Origin: Crambe crambe
Lineage: Eukaryota; Porifera; Demospongiae; Poecilosclerida; Crambeidae
Direction of reading: 5' to 3'
Assembly: GCA_963924555.1 (NCBI GenBank)
Contig: OZ004589.1
Span: 372,001-436,000, forward strand
Length of the DNA stretch: 64,000 nt
The notes beneath the pieces were generated by a model. That model did no database searches and had not been told where the DNA came from. It saw only the letters and a program-made list of their open reading frames with translations. Shown here piece by piece: positions 40,658 to 55,100 of the stretch; the first letter of the stretch is position 1, and every line of letters starts with the position of its first letter. Made by a program: the position numbers and the translations under genes.

Positions 40658-41122
40658 GACAAGACAGTGAGCAGAGAGAATAGATGAGAGAAAAAGGTTC
40701 TTGTTACTTTAATCTGTAATACCCTACAAATTATTTTCCAATGTAGACAATGATAATGACATCCCCAATTCAATGTTCAGACATGAACCTGTTAGACTAG
40801 ATTCCACTATCACACCTGTTCAAATGAGGCTTGTTGCTAGCTTGCTACTATGTCTACAGAGGGATAACTTACCTGATTTAGTAGCATTCAACAGTCCTCT
40901 ATGCTCTGTGGATCTAGGATCCGGAGCAGCAGACATGTCAGGGTTGACCTAACCTTGAACAAGTACAATCGTGCGGATAATAATAGTCACGTGAATGTCC
41001 CGCCTTTACATACTGTGCGGATAGGGTTAATGGAAAACCACGCCTTCTTCACGCCCATTTTAATAATTTTTAAGGGCGGCGTTTCTGTCGTTCTTTCTTT
41101 CTGTTTTTGCGAAAAAAAAGCT
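40658..41122. promoter_or_regulatory. Divergent USP24/IFT25 upstream region
   Basis: 465 bp separate the outward-facing start codons. A minus-strand splice donor (GTAAGT, 40867-40872) suggests a non-coding first USP24 exon ending at 40873. A GTCACGTGA E-box sits at 40986-40994. Repeated GTGCGGATA motifs occur near 40972 and 41015. Functional roles are inferred. Confidence 0.5.
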
Positions 41123-41692
41123 ATGGCTGCTAGTGGTGTCCAGGTATCCATGGCTACTTCTAGTGATCCTAAATGCCCTCCAGAAGCCATTATAGACGGG
41201 TATGAAAATCCTTGATACGAGTAAGAGTAAAGTTTAATCCCTTATTATCACCATAGTAACCCGAGCTCTTATTGGACGACTACTGGTCTGTTTCCACAGG
41301 AAGTAATCCTCACCTTTTCCTCACCTACAACTCTCTCTTCCATCACCACTACCACTGCAAGTGGTAAGTAAATAAAATTAATATAGCTAGTCTAGTTGTG
41401 ATATTGTTTTACTTGCTCAGTTCGCAAGATGGTTATAGAAAAAAGTGCGGATGAAGAAAGTGCTTTTGAAAAAGTCACTGATAAAGGTTTGGAGGCATTT
41501 AAGTCATTGAAGTGTTTCATTAAAATAATAAATGTTGATACAGAGATGACTTGCGATCATGGACATCGGCAGAGTGAAGAGTTTAAATTCAGCAAGCCTC
41601 TCACTGTCAAGCGTCTGAAGCTCATCCTAGCTCAAGGATACGAACACTTTGCAGCAATTTACTCAGTTAACTTCACTAATGCAGAGGCATAA
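41123..41692 (+). CDS. IFT25: Intraflagellar transport protein 25 (HSPB11)
   Basis: Three exons: 41123-41199, 41257-41363 and 41421-41692. They encode 151 aa (human 144). IFT25 is a small galactose-binding/jelly-roll beta-sandwich protein that pairs with IFT27 in the IFT-B complex of cilia and is needed for ciliary export. Visible family motifs are ATSSDPKCPPEAIIDG, the calcium-site block NPSSYWTTTGLFPQEV, and the C-terminal strand YEHFAAIYSV. Phases 2 and 1 at the two junctions keep frame. The start is the first ATG in exon 1 and gives the expected N-terminus. The stop codon lies inside the first unit of a tandem repeat that continues downstream. Confidence 0.93.
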
Positions 41693-41968
41693 CATATCAT
41701 CACTCTGGCTATGGAAACAAATTGCCCAGCAATGAATTATGAAGTGCTATAGAGGCATAACATATCACTCTGGCTATGGAAACTAATATATAAATTTCAC
41801 AGCAATGAATTATGAAGTGCTATAGAGGCATAACATATCACTCTGGCTATGGAAACAAATATATAAATTTCACAGCAATGAATTATGAAGTGCTATAGAG
41901 GCATAACATATCACTCTGGCTATGGAAACTAATATATAAATTTCACAGCAATGAATTATGAAGTGCTA
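41683..41968. repeat. Four-copy 3' tandem repeat containing the IFT25 stop codon
   Basis: Units begin at 41683, 41751, 41824 and 41897, each with AGAGGCATAACATATCA; lengths are 68, 73, 73 and about 72 bp. The first unit includes the last codons and stop of IFT25. The last ends three bases before the PRMT3 stop codon on the opposite strand, so the array fills the convergent gap. Confidence 0.95.
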
Positions 41969-41970
41969 GG

Positions 41971-44564
<2,594 letters not shown>

Positions 44565-44657
44565 GTGAAGGTCAAAGGTCAAATTATAAAGTCACATGAC
44601 ACTTGCTGAGTCAGCGTTAACTTTTAGTGTTTACTCGGACTCGTCCAGGACAGAAAT
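44565..44657. promoter_or_regulatory. 93-bp bidirectional promoter of PRMT3 and LEPROTL1
   Basis: Only 93 bp lie between the two start codons. The gap holds GTCACATGAC at 44591-44600 (an M-box/E-box-like palindrome) and TGCTGAGTCAGC at 44604-44615, a near-perfect MARE/AP-1-type site. Binding is inferred from motif resemblance only. Confidence 0.6.
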
Positions 44658-45792
44658 ATGGCCCTCTCCTGTACTTGTAATAAAACCCTGGTCAAGTAAG
44701 TGGGGTCTATGAACTGTTTCCACATTTTAGAAGCAGATTTACAGCCGTAAATTATGGTAAGAACTTGGATTATCTTTCTAGGCTAGTGGTCATGGCACTG
44801 ACTGCTTCTCTGGGCATTATTCTACTCTTTCTTGGATGTGCGTTAGATTTTCACGTTGGACAGTAAGTCTAGTAGTATTATGAGGATGAAATGATCCTTT
44901 TTACTTAATTTTTAACAGGAATGCCAGAGGTGTGAACTGGTGGGGAATATTTGTTAGTAAGTTTAGTAATGGGTGGAGTTACATTTATAGTAGAGACTAC
45001 CGACACAAATATCAGTATCAAGTGGTAATTTTGATTACTGTGTATCTACATAAGTATATGGTTTCTTTTAAGACTTTGGGTACGAGTATAGTAAGAAGTT
45101 TTTCTTGTGTTTGGTTGTAGTTGAAATAATGGAACACTTTTTCGTTTTTTAAGTGTTTGTATGAATGACAGACATCTGTACTACCAAGCAGGTTAACAAT
45201 GCCACTCAATGCATACCCTTTTTATCATCCCTTTCTACTTGCCCCTGTCCTGGGAATTCTCTTGTAGTCATACTACTGACCTTCGCCCTTTCCTCCTTCC
45301 CTAGTTTTGTTCTACCCTTTGGCTCCGATCCCCCTGGCCATAGCAAGACGCTGTGTCAGTCAAGATGCCATGTCCCAGGATGGCCTGAACGTGCTTTATG
45401 ATATCTGCTACTTCCTCTCTGCATGTATAGTGGTCTCTGGATTTGGTAAGTATTCAGCTCGGGAAAAGACACCATTTTAAAATTATGTCATTCTGTAGGT
45501 TTTCCTTTTGTACTGGCAAGAAAACAAGTTGTAAGTTGATTCACAGTTAACTATAGATAGTGTCTAAATTTTCCCAGAAGATTAAGAATTACAGTGGAAA
45601 CCTTCAATATGGAACCCTTCAATTATTATGGATCATGCAGCATGACCTAGCTTAGTAACTGAAATATTCCTGCAGATACAAGGAGTTGCAGCAGGCCTGC
45701 TAGCTGGTGCAAATATATTTGTGTTCAGCACCATATATTCTTTCTTTGTGCTCTTTGGTCGTGAGGATGAATGGGATTGGAGCACCTTCTAA
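44658..45792 (+). CDS. LEPROTL1: Endospanin (LEPROT/LEPROTL1, Vps55 family)
   Basis: Six exons: 44658-44695, 44782-44862, 44919-44956, 45305-45445, 45499-45530 and 45676-45792. They encode 148 aa (human LEPROT 131). It is a four-pass membrane protein of endosomes/Golgi related to yeast Vps55, involved in sorting receptors toward lysosomes. Visible: first helix with LGIILLFLGCALDF, second with WGIFVILFYPLAPIP followed by LAIARR, third with ACIVVSGFGFPFVLAR, and the last with SFFVLFGREDEWDW. All junctions keep frame. The N-terminus has a short extra piece (MALSCTCNKT). It starts 93 bp from PRMT3 on the other strand. One ancestral-type family member is likely, so LEPROT versus LEPROTL1 cannot be decided here. 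Confidence 0.93.
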
Positions 45793-46130
45793 CATCTTTT
45801 TCCCCTCAACTCATAATATCAGCATTGCACCAGATCTACACTTTTAATTTTGGAGATACAATGTTTTTAAGATTAATCTTTCTTTTTTGTTTCAGTTCCT
45901 CTCAGCTCATTTTTAAAAGTATAAATCATGATTTATTTTACTGTCAACATGACATGACATGACTGCAAAACCACACAAGACAGCAATAAATATCATTAGG
46001 TGGTGCATGCATTAGCTCTGTGTGTACTACGCATGCGTTGTTATGGTAAACGCCTGATTGGGGGTGGACCTAGAGCATGCAGTAAGCTGCTGCAAGCCAG
46101 TAATCAGCACTCTAGTACACCGAAAAAAAG
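45793..46130. other. Spacer between LEPROTL1 and the EGF gene
   Basis: 338 bp. AT-rich 3' region of LEPROTL1, then a palindromic ACGCATGCGT at about 46029-46038 (NRF1-like) upstream of the EGF gene start. No coding sequence. Confidence 0.5.
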
Positions 46131-49100
46131 ATGAATCGAAGAACACTCATCGCAGTATTTCTCGAGTCGTTCCTGTTAATTCTAATCCTAAGTGAAGGTG
46201 AGTTGAAAGCATAATAACTAGTGCGCATGCACGAGGTTAGAGTGGGCGGATCTGGTTTGGCCGCCTGCATGAAAGGCAAGCAAGCTAGCTAATTGCACCC
46301 TTAAACAACGCGCATAAAATAGCATATATATATATAGCAAATGAATGCTCCATTGCTGAATTTATCTCCCAGCTAGCCAGAGAATTCAGAAAAGATTAAT
46401 TAGGGGGAGGGGTCCTTCATGAAAGAGGGTGTGTCTCTTCGCTCTGACAGTACAGAGATTTCTGTTGATGTGTATACAGGTATTGATGCATCTGGTTGTG
46501 TGTTTGCTGGCTATCGGTCTTGCTGTTTCTCTGACAACTGTGAGGTGTTTCCAGGCTGCAACTGTGATCACGCTTGCCATCCCAGAGGTGACTGCTGCAG
46601 TGATATCAGCACCATTTGTCCTGGTAAGTCAGCACAGAAGATCTCTCCTCATCAACCAAAGGATCCACATGACCCATATCCTGATAGTAGTAGCATTAGA
46701 TGTACATATAACAAGTCCGTAGGTGGCCTTCTATGATTCTAGTTAAATGTCCAAGTATTCATATCCCACATGTGTGGTAAATATATTAACTATCTGAGGG
46801 GACAGAAGCCATGATGTTTCAAGAGGGTCCAGCAGTTAGCTATATGTTATGGTAGATCACACAGATAGCCTATGGTAGCAATCTGATCACACTCTGGCAA
46901 AAATTCTAAACAAGTGATAGGCAATAGATACTCATATTTTTCTCTGGTTTCATATAGATGGGTGTCTGAACAATCCTTGTCAGCATAATGGCAATTGCTC
47001 CTATGGTCCATTCAACTTCAATTGTACATGTCCTCCAGACTTCACAGGAAGGCAGTGTGAGATTGAAATAGACAACTGTGTGCCAAATCCTTGTCAAAAT
47101 GGCACTTGTATAGATGGGGTATTGGACTTCACATGTGTATGTGATCCAGGGTTCACTGGAGATAACTGTGAAGTGAACATTGATGATTGCGTACCCAATG
47201 CCTGTCAGAATAATGGCACATGTGTGGATGAGGTGAATGGGTTTTCTTGCAATTGTTCTCTGTCATTTGCGGGTCAGTTTTGCGAGCGACAGTCAACTTG
47301 CCGAGAGAACAGATGCGCTAACAATGGTGTGTGCATGATTATCAACAACGAAGAGGTTTGCGAATGTATTCCTGGTTTTACTGGCTCCCTTTGTGAGATA
47401 GACATAAACGAGTGTGAAACTGAGCCTTGTGCAAGTGGAAGTACTTGTGTGAATCTAGTGAACAACTTCACTTGCAACTGTTTGCCTGGCACTACAGGTG
47501 AGCGTTGCCAACTTGATATTGACCTGTGTGCCACTGCCAACTGCAACCTCCAGAATGGTGTATGCATTGAAACGAACTCAAACACCACAGCTACTTGTTT
47601 TTGTAGAAATGGCTTTACAAACAGTTCCTGTGGTGAGAATATTGACGACTGTTTGGGTGTGGTTTGTCAGAACGGAGGGGAATGTGTAGATTTGGTGGCC
47701 GCTTTCATGTGTAACTGTACTGAAGGCTATATTGGAGACAGGTGTGAAATCTTGGCTTCACATCCTTGCAACCTCGCTCCGTGTGAGAATGGTGGCACGT
47801 GTACGGTAGTGACAAACACAGAATATGCTTGCACTTGCCCTTTGAGATTCACCGACCGAAACTGCTCGACTGAAATGACTCCATGCTTCTTTGAGCCTTG
47901 TCAAAATGCTTCAACTTGCATTGATAGAGGGAGTGATTATGAATGTGTATGCTTGCCCGGTTACACTGATTACAATTGCTCTAGTGATATTAATGAGTGT
48001 GCTACCAATCCATGCCTCAATGGTGCCACATGCATTGATGGAGTTGGTTTCTTTGGCTGCCAGTGCATGAATGGTTTTAATGGTACAAACTGTGAGACAA
48101 ATATTGATGATTGTGATGCAAACTCATGTCTTAATGGAGCATCTTGTGTGGATGGTGTGGGTGAATTCTCTTGTGTGTGCCTTGATGGATTCACAGGACA
48201 AAACTGTGGGGTGAACATAGATGACTGTTCTCCTAATCCATGCATAAATGGCTCTTGTTCTGATGGCATTGACTCCTTCAGTTGCATCTGTGATTTAGGA
48301 TACACTGGTGAATTTTGTAACGTCAATATCCCTGACTGCTTAGGGGATCCTTGCGCTAATGGCGGTACATGTATAGATATGGTAGGGTCCTTTACATGTA
48401 TTTGTGCCCCAGGCTATACAGGGAGCCAGTGTGCTATCAATATAGATGACTGTGAGTCTGATCCTTGCTTTGGTAATGCAACTTGTGTAGATGGCATCCA
48501 GAGTTTTAGCTGCCAGTGTCCCTTGGGTTACACAGGTCAACTCTGTGACGCAGTGATAGATTTTTGCAATTCATCTCCATGTGTGAATAATGCCTCGTGC
48601 CTGAGCATGCTTGAAGGACCACTGTGTAACTGCATGGAGTCTTACACTGGTTCATTCTGTGAGATCTTTATGAGTCCTTGTGACAGGAGCCCTTGTTTCA
48701 ATAATGCTACTTGTATCGATGAAGGGAGTGATAACTTCACATGTCTCTGTGGTTCCGATTTCACTGGCTCTCTTTGTGAAGATGATTTCGATATCTGCGA
48801 GACATCTCCTTGTTTCAACAATGCTACCTGCCTGAGGATTCCTGAGGGGTATGCATGTCAGTGTCTTCCCGGCTTCACAGGTGAGAATTGTCAGACAGAC
48901 ATCCAGGAGTGTGAGAGTTCTCCCTGTGAGAACAGTGGGATATGCATGGATCTTGTGAATGGCTTTGAGTGCTTGTGCATTAATGGTTTCACAGGATCAC
49001 AGTGTCAGATGAATATCAATGATTGCTCTCCTAACCCTTGCATGAATGGCCAGTGCGTGGACCTAGTGGCAGACTATTTGTGCAATTGTTCATCATCCGG

Positions 49101-52100
49101 CTATTCTGGTCGGAACTGCGAGGTGGATATTGACTTCTGTGACCCTCAGCCTTGCTTGAACGGGGCTACTTGCATGCAAAACAGTACAGCCGAGTCGGTT
49201 GAGTGTACCTGTCCTTCTGGTTTCACAGGGATGATGTGTGAAGGTGACATCGATGAGTGTGCCTCTGATGATCTATGCTTAAATGGAGCCACATGTGTCA
49301 ACAACAATGGTAGCTTCACTTGCATGTGTGCCAGTGGCTTCAGTGGGGCTAACTGTAGCATAAATATATTTGATGATTGCTCACCAAACTTGTGTCAGAA
49401 TGGAGGAAACTGCACTGATATTGGAACAGACTTCACTTGCACATGTGCTGCGGGTTTTACAGGAGACATATGCGACCAACCCACAAATGAGTGTGCGAAT
49501 ATTTCATGTCAGAATGGAGGACAGTGCATAGACTTATTTTTAGACTTTTTGTGTGACTGTCCAGCGGATTTCACTGGCCGTTTCTGTGACATCAACCTCA
49601 ATCCATGCTCCTCTAATCCTTGCCTGAATGACTCTACATGCTCCAATAATGTCCCCACTTTAGGACAATTTGAATGTCTCTGTTCCCCTGGATTTACAGG
49701 CGAACTTTGTGATGCTAACATAGACGATTGTTCTTCATCCCCTTGCCAGAATGGTGGCACTTGTGTGGATGGAATTAACAGCTTTTCATGTATTTGCCCT
49801 AGGGGGTATGGGAATGATACCTGTGAAACTAATCTAGTGGATGATTGTAATCCTAATCTTTGCCTTAATGGAGGAAACTGCATTGATGTGGGGTCTGACT
49901 TCATTTGCATATGTCCTCCAGGACTGACTGGAGATGTTTGCCAAATTTTGATCAATGAATGTGCAGATAGTCCTTGTCAAAATGGAGGCACTTGTCGTGA
50001 CCTTCTTGCTGATTTTGAATGTTCCTGTGCAACTGGGTACACTGGTAGAACCTGTGAAACCAACATCAATGACTGTCCTGGTGTTAACTGCAATAATGGT
50101 ACTTGCATTGATGGGATAAACAGCTTCACATGCAGCTGTTTCCCTGGATACACTGGGTCTCGCTGTGAGGTAGACATAGACGATTGCGAAAATGTCACTT
50201 GTTTCAATGGAGGATCTTGTGTAGATCAAGTCAATAACTTCACCTGTTCATGTGCTGAAGGATTTGATGGTCACCTCTGTCAGACAGACATAGATGATTG
50301 TGATGGAGTCAACTGCACTAATGGAGTATGTGTAGATATGGTGGCTGACTTCACATGTGTCTGTGACATGGGCTACACTGGACAATTGTGTGCTGACATG
50401 ATCAACGACTGCATTGGAAATCCTTGCATGAATAACGCCACATGTATGGACCTCCTCAACAACTACACCTGTATTTGTACCGGTGGATTCACAGGGAGGT
50501 TCTGTGAGATCAACATTGACGATTGTGAGGGTGTGGAGTGTCAAAATGGAGGCACGTGTGTTGACTTCATCGATAGGTTTGAATGCTCTTGTGCGGTTGG
50601 CTTCACAGGGGATCTTTGCGGAATAAATATCAATGACTGCGTGCAGGAAAACTGCAATAATGGTACTTGTATTGATGGGGTGAACAGCTTCACATGCAGC
50701 TGTTTCCCTGGATACACTGGGTCTCGGTGTGAAGTAGACACAGATGATTGTGAAAATGTCACTTGTCTCAATGGAGGATCTTGTGTGGATCAAGTCAATA
50801 ACTTCACCTGTTCATGTGCTGAGGGATTTGATGGTCGTCTTTGTGGTGTAGACATAGATGATTGTGATGGAGTCAACTGCACTAATGGAGTATGTGTGGA
50901 TATGGTGGCTGACTTCACGTGTGTCTGTGACATGGGCTACACTGGACCATTCTGTGCTGACATGATCAACGACTGCATTGGAAATCCTTGCATGAATAAC
51001 GCCACATGTATGGACCTCCTCAACAACTACACGTGTATTTGTGCCAGTGGGTTCACAGGGAGGTTCTGTGAGATCAACATTGACGATTGTGAGGGTGTGG
51101 AGTGTCAAAATGGAGGCATTTGTGTGGACTTCATTGATGCATTTGAATGCTCTTGTTCAGCTGGCTTTACTGGAGAAACATGTGCCGTCAACATTGATGA
51201 CTGTCCAGAGGCAAACTGCAATAATGGCACTTGCATTGATGGGGTAAATGGCTTCACATGCAACTGTTTCCCTGGATACACTGGGTCTCGGTGTGAAGTG
51301 GACATAGATGATTGTGAAAATGTCACTTGTCTCAATGGAGGATCTTGTGTGGATCAAGTCAATAACTTCACCTGTTCATGTGCTAAGGGATTCGATGGTC
51401 GTCTTTGTGGTGTAGACATAGATGATTGTGATGGAGTCAACTGCACTAATGGAGTATGTGTGGATATGGTGGCTGACTTCACATGTGTCTGTGACATGGG
51501 CTACACTGGACCATTGTGTGCTGACATGATCAACGACTGCATTGGAAATTCTTGCATGAATAACGCCACATGTATGGACCTCCTCAACAACTACACGTGT
51601 ATTTGTGCCAGTGGGTTCACAGGGCGGTTCTGTGAGATCAATATTGACGATTGTGAGGGTGTGGAGTGTCAAAATGGAGGCATTTGTGTGGACTTCATTG
51701 ATGCATTTGAATGCTCTTGTTCAGCTGGCTTTACTGGAGAAACATGTGCCGTCAACATTGATGACTGTCCAGAGGCAAACTGCAATAATGGCACTTGCAT
51801 TGATGGGGTAAATGGCTTCACATGCAACTGTTTCCCTGGATACACTGGGTCTCGGTGTGAAGTAGACATAGATGATTGTGAAAATGTCACTTGTCTCAAT
51901 GGAGGATCTTGTGTGGATCAAGTCAATAACTTCACCTGTTCATGTGCTGAGGGATTCGATGGTCGTCTTTGTGGTGTAGACATAGATGATTGTGATGGAG
52001 TCAACTGCACTAATGGAGTATGTGTGGATATGGTGGCTGACTTCACATGTGTCTGTGACATGGGCTACACTGGACCATTCTGTGCTGACATGATCAACGA

Positions 52101-55100
52101 CTGCATTGGAAATCCTTGCATGAATAACGCCACATGTATGGACCTCCTCAACAACTACACATGTATTTGTACCAGTGGATTCACAGGGAGGTTCTGTGAG
52201 ATCAACATTGACGATTGTGAGGGTGTGGAGTGTCAAAATGGAGGCATTTGTGTGGACTTCATTGATAGGTTTGAATGCTCTTGTGCGGTTGGCTTCACAG
52301 GGGATCTTTGTGGAATAAATATCGATGACTGCGTGCAGGAAAACTGCAATAATGGTACTTGTGTTGATGGGGTGAACAGCTTCACATGCAGCTGTTTCCC
52401 TGGATACACTGGGTCTCGCTGTGAAGTAGACATAGATGATTGTGAAAATGTCACTTGTCTCAATGGAGGATCTTGTGTGGATCAAGTCAATAACTTCACC
52501 TGTTCATGTGCTGAAGGATTCAATGGTCATCTTTGTGGTACAGATATAGATGATTGTGATGGAGTCAACTGCACTAATGGAGTATGTGTGGATATGGTGG
52601 CTGACTTCACATGTGTCTGTGACATGGGCTACACTGGACCATTCTGTGCTGACATGATCAACGACTGCATTGGAAATCCTTGCATGAATAACGCCACATG
52701 TATGGACCTCCTCAACAACTACACGTGTATTTGTGCCAGTGGGTTCACAGGGAGGTTCTGTGAGATCAACATTGATGATTGTGAGGGTGTGGAGTGTCAA
52801 AATGGAGGCACTTGCATGGACTTTATTGATAGGTTTGAATGCTCTTGTGTGGTTGGCTTTACCGGAGAAAGATGTGCCATCAACATTGACGACTGTGTGG
52901 AGGCAAACTGCAATAATGGCACTTGTGAAGATGAAATCAATGGCTTCTCTTGCTTTTGCTCAGGCGGTTTCACTGGAAGTTTGTGTGAAGTTGACATCAA
53001 TGAATGTCTCACAGCCGATTGTCAAAATGGAGGGACTTGCATTGACCTGATAGATTCTTTTGTTTGCATGTGCCCTCCGGGCTACACTGGAAACACATGT
53101 GGCATTGTCATCGATCTTTGTGAAAGTATTCCTTGCTTGAACCAGGGAAGTTGCACACCAGCTGTGAACTCGTTCTCCTGCCAGTGTAGTGAATTGTACC
53201 TTGGAGACACTTGTGAATTGATCAACACGTGCATGGCAACCCAGCCTTGTCTCAACGGTGGGTCATGTACTAACATTGTATCAGGCTTATCGCCAGAGCA
53301 ATCTGCCTCTAATTTCACATGTTCCTGTCCAAGAGGATACTTTGGAGATACTTGTGAGGTGGGACTCTGTGTAGAATACTCTCCCTGTCAAAATGGAGGC
53401 TTATGTGTTCAAGACAATTCATCAACTGAAGGATACTCCTGCAGGTGTCCATTGAACTTTGCTGGAGTCAACTGCACAGAGAGTAAGTTATGAAACTCCT
53501 CCTTAATAAAAGCAGATAAGTTATTGCTATGCAGCATGCAGTTCTTTAAATTTGACATAATTATTATTTCAGATATGATGATAACAACAGCATCTTTCAA
53601 CATCACTTCATTTATTGAACTCAACCTTGCCATGGATACAATGACCACAAACCTCCATTTTGTCATTACTCCATCCTCCCCCGATGGCTACTTGTTCTAT
53701 TCTGGAAATCACTCCCTCTCAAGAGACTTCTTGGCTGTGTCACTCATACAGAGTCGATTGGAACTGAGATACGACCTTGGATCAGGTGTTGTCAACCTCT
53801 ACAGTAGCCCCTTACCTCTCAATGCTCAGCACACTGTCTTCGTCATGAGGGATCGGAGGACCGCCAGAATGAGTGTCAATGGGATGGAATTCGGTCCAGT
53901 AATGTCCCCAGGGACTTTAATGGAGTTGAATGTCCGGGGGAGAGTCAACGTAGGAGGATTGGATGACTACAGCATCCTCTCTCCCCTGGCCAGAAGGGAC
54001 GTCATGGGATACAGTGGCTGCATCAGATCTTTCGCTGTAAGGAAAATTATAGTCACCCCTGTATTTACATAGTGTGGAAACCATAGTGACAACAATTTCC
54101 TTGGTATGGTATCAAGTTATTATCTGTTATCATACATGAGTACATATCATATGATTCTACTACTAAACACAAAATATCTTTACTTGTGTAGGTCAATGAT
54201 GAAGCTGTTGATTTGGTAATGTCTGCTGTCCGGGGATTTGATATCACTGAGTGCTTGATTGAGTCCTGTTTGGGTGACCCCTGTGCCAATGGAGGCACGT
54301 GTGTAGCTGAGACCAATGGCTTCTCCTGCTACTGCCAGTTAGGCTTTGGAGGAACAACATGCACAGACCGTAAGAAACTATCGAAATTTTGTATATCAAA
54401 GAAAACAGGTGTGTAGTTCTAATTATTCTCCCTTGTTTTTCAGGTTTTACACCATCTATTCCTTATTACGATGGAAGGAGAAGCTTTACTGCTTACCCCA
54501 CTCTCTCTGACTCATTTTTCATGACTTTTCTGTACTTGGAGATTCGTCCGGCCTCCCTTGATGGATTAGTACTCTTGAACACTCAAATGAATGGACCAGA
54601 CTTCATTGCTATTGCTTTACGACAGGGGAGGGTGGAGTTTTGGTACGATCTCGGACAAGGATCTGTCAATATTAGCACCAATTTCTCCCTGAGTCTGAAT
54701 GAGTGGCACACCATTCAAGCATCAAGAACAGGAATGAGTGGGGAACTAGTGGTGAATCGCATGTCACCAGTCCTTGGACAATCGCCAGGATTTTTTACTA
54801 TGCTTCAAATCAGTGATAATCTCTACCTTGGAGCAGCTCAAACACCTTTATCCCTTCCAACTCAGCTACGAAACCTCAATGGCTTCAATGGCTGTATCAG
54901 GCAATTCCGCACCACAAGATTCAGCACTTCTCCAGTTAATCTCATATCTGAGGCTTTATCAGGTCGTGGAGTGAGTGAGTGTCCCACTGTGAGTACATGC
55001 AACCCTCTCTCTTGCCTAAATGGTGCTACGTGCATGAACACCATTGACTCCTTCACATGCCTCTGTGCTGTTGGATTCACTGGAATGAGGTGTGAGATTG

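Noticed and set aside
49146..53012. Many open frames of about 70-180 codons on the minus strand across the EGF array
   Set aside because: They recur with the 564-bp period and mirror the EGF codons. They are shadows of the repeat.
47080..53493. Taking the Met of MPNPCQNG as the start of the EGF protein
   Set aside because: That Met lies inside an EGF module. The exon begins at 46958 after a splice acceptor and joins in phase to a somatomedin-B exon and a signal-peptide exon.
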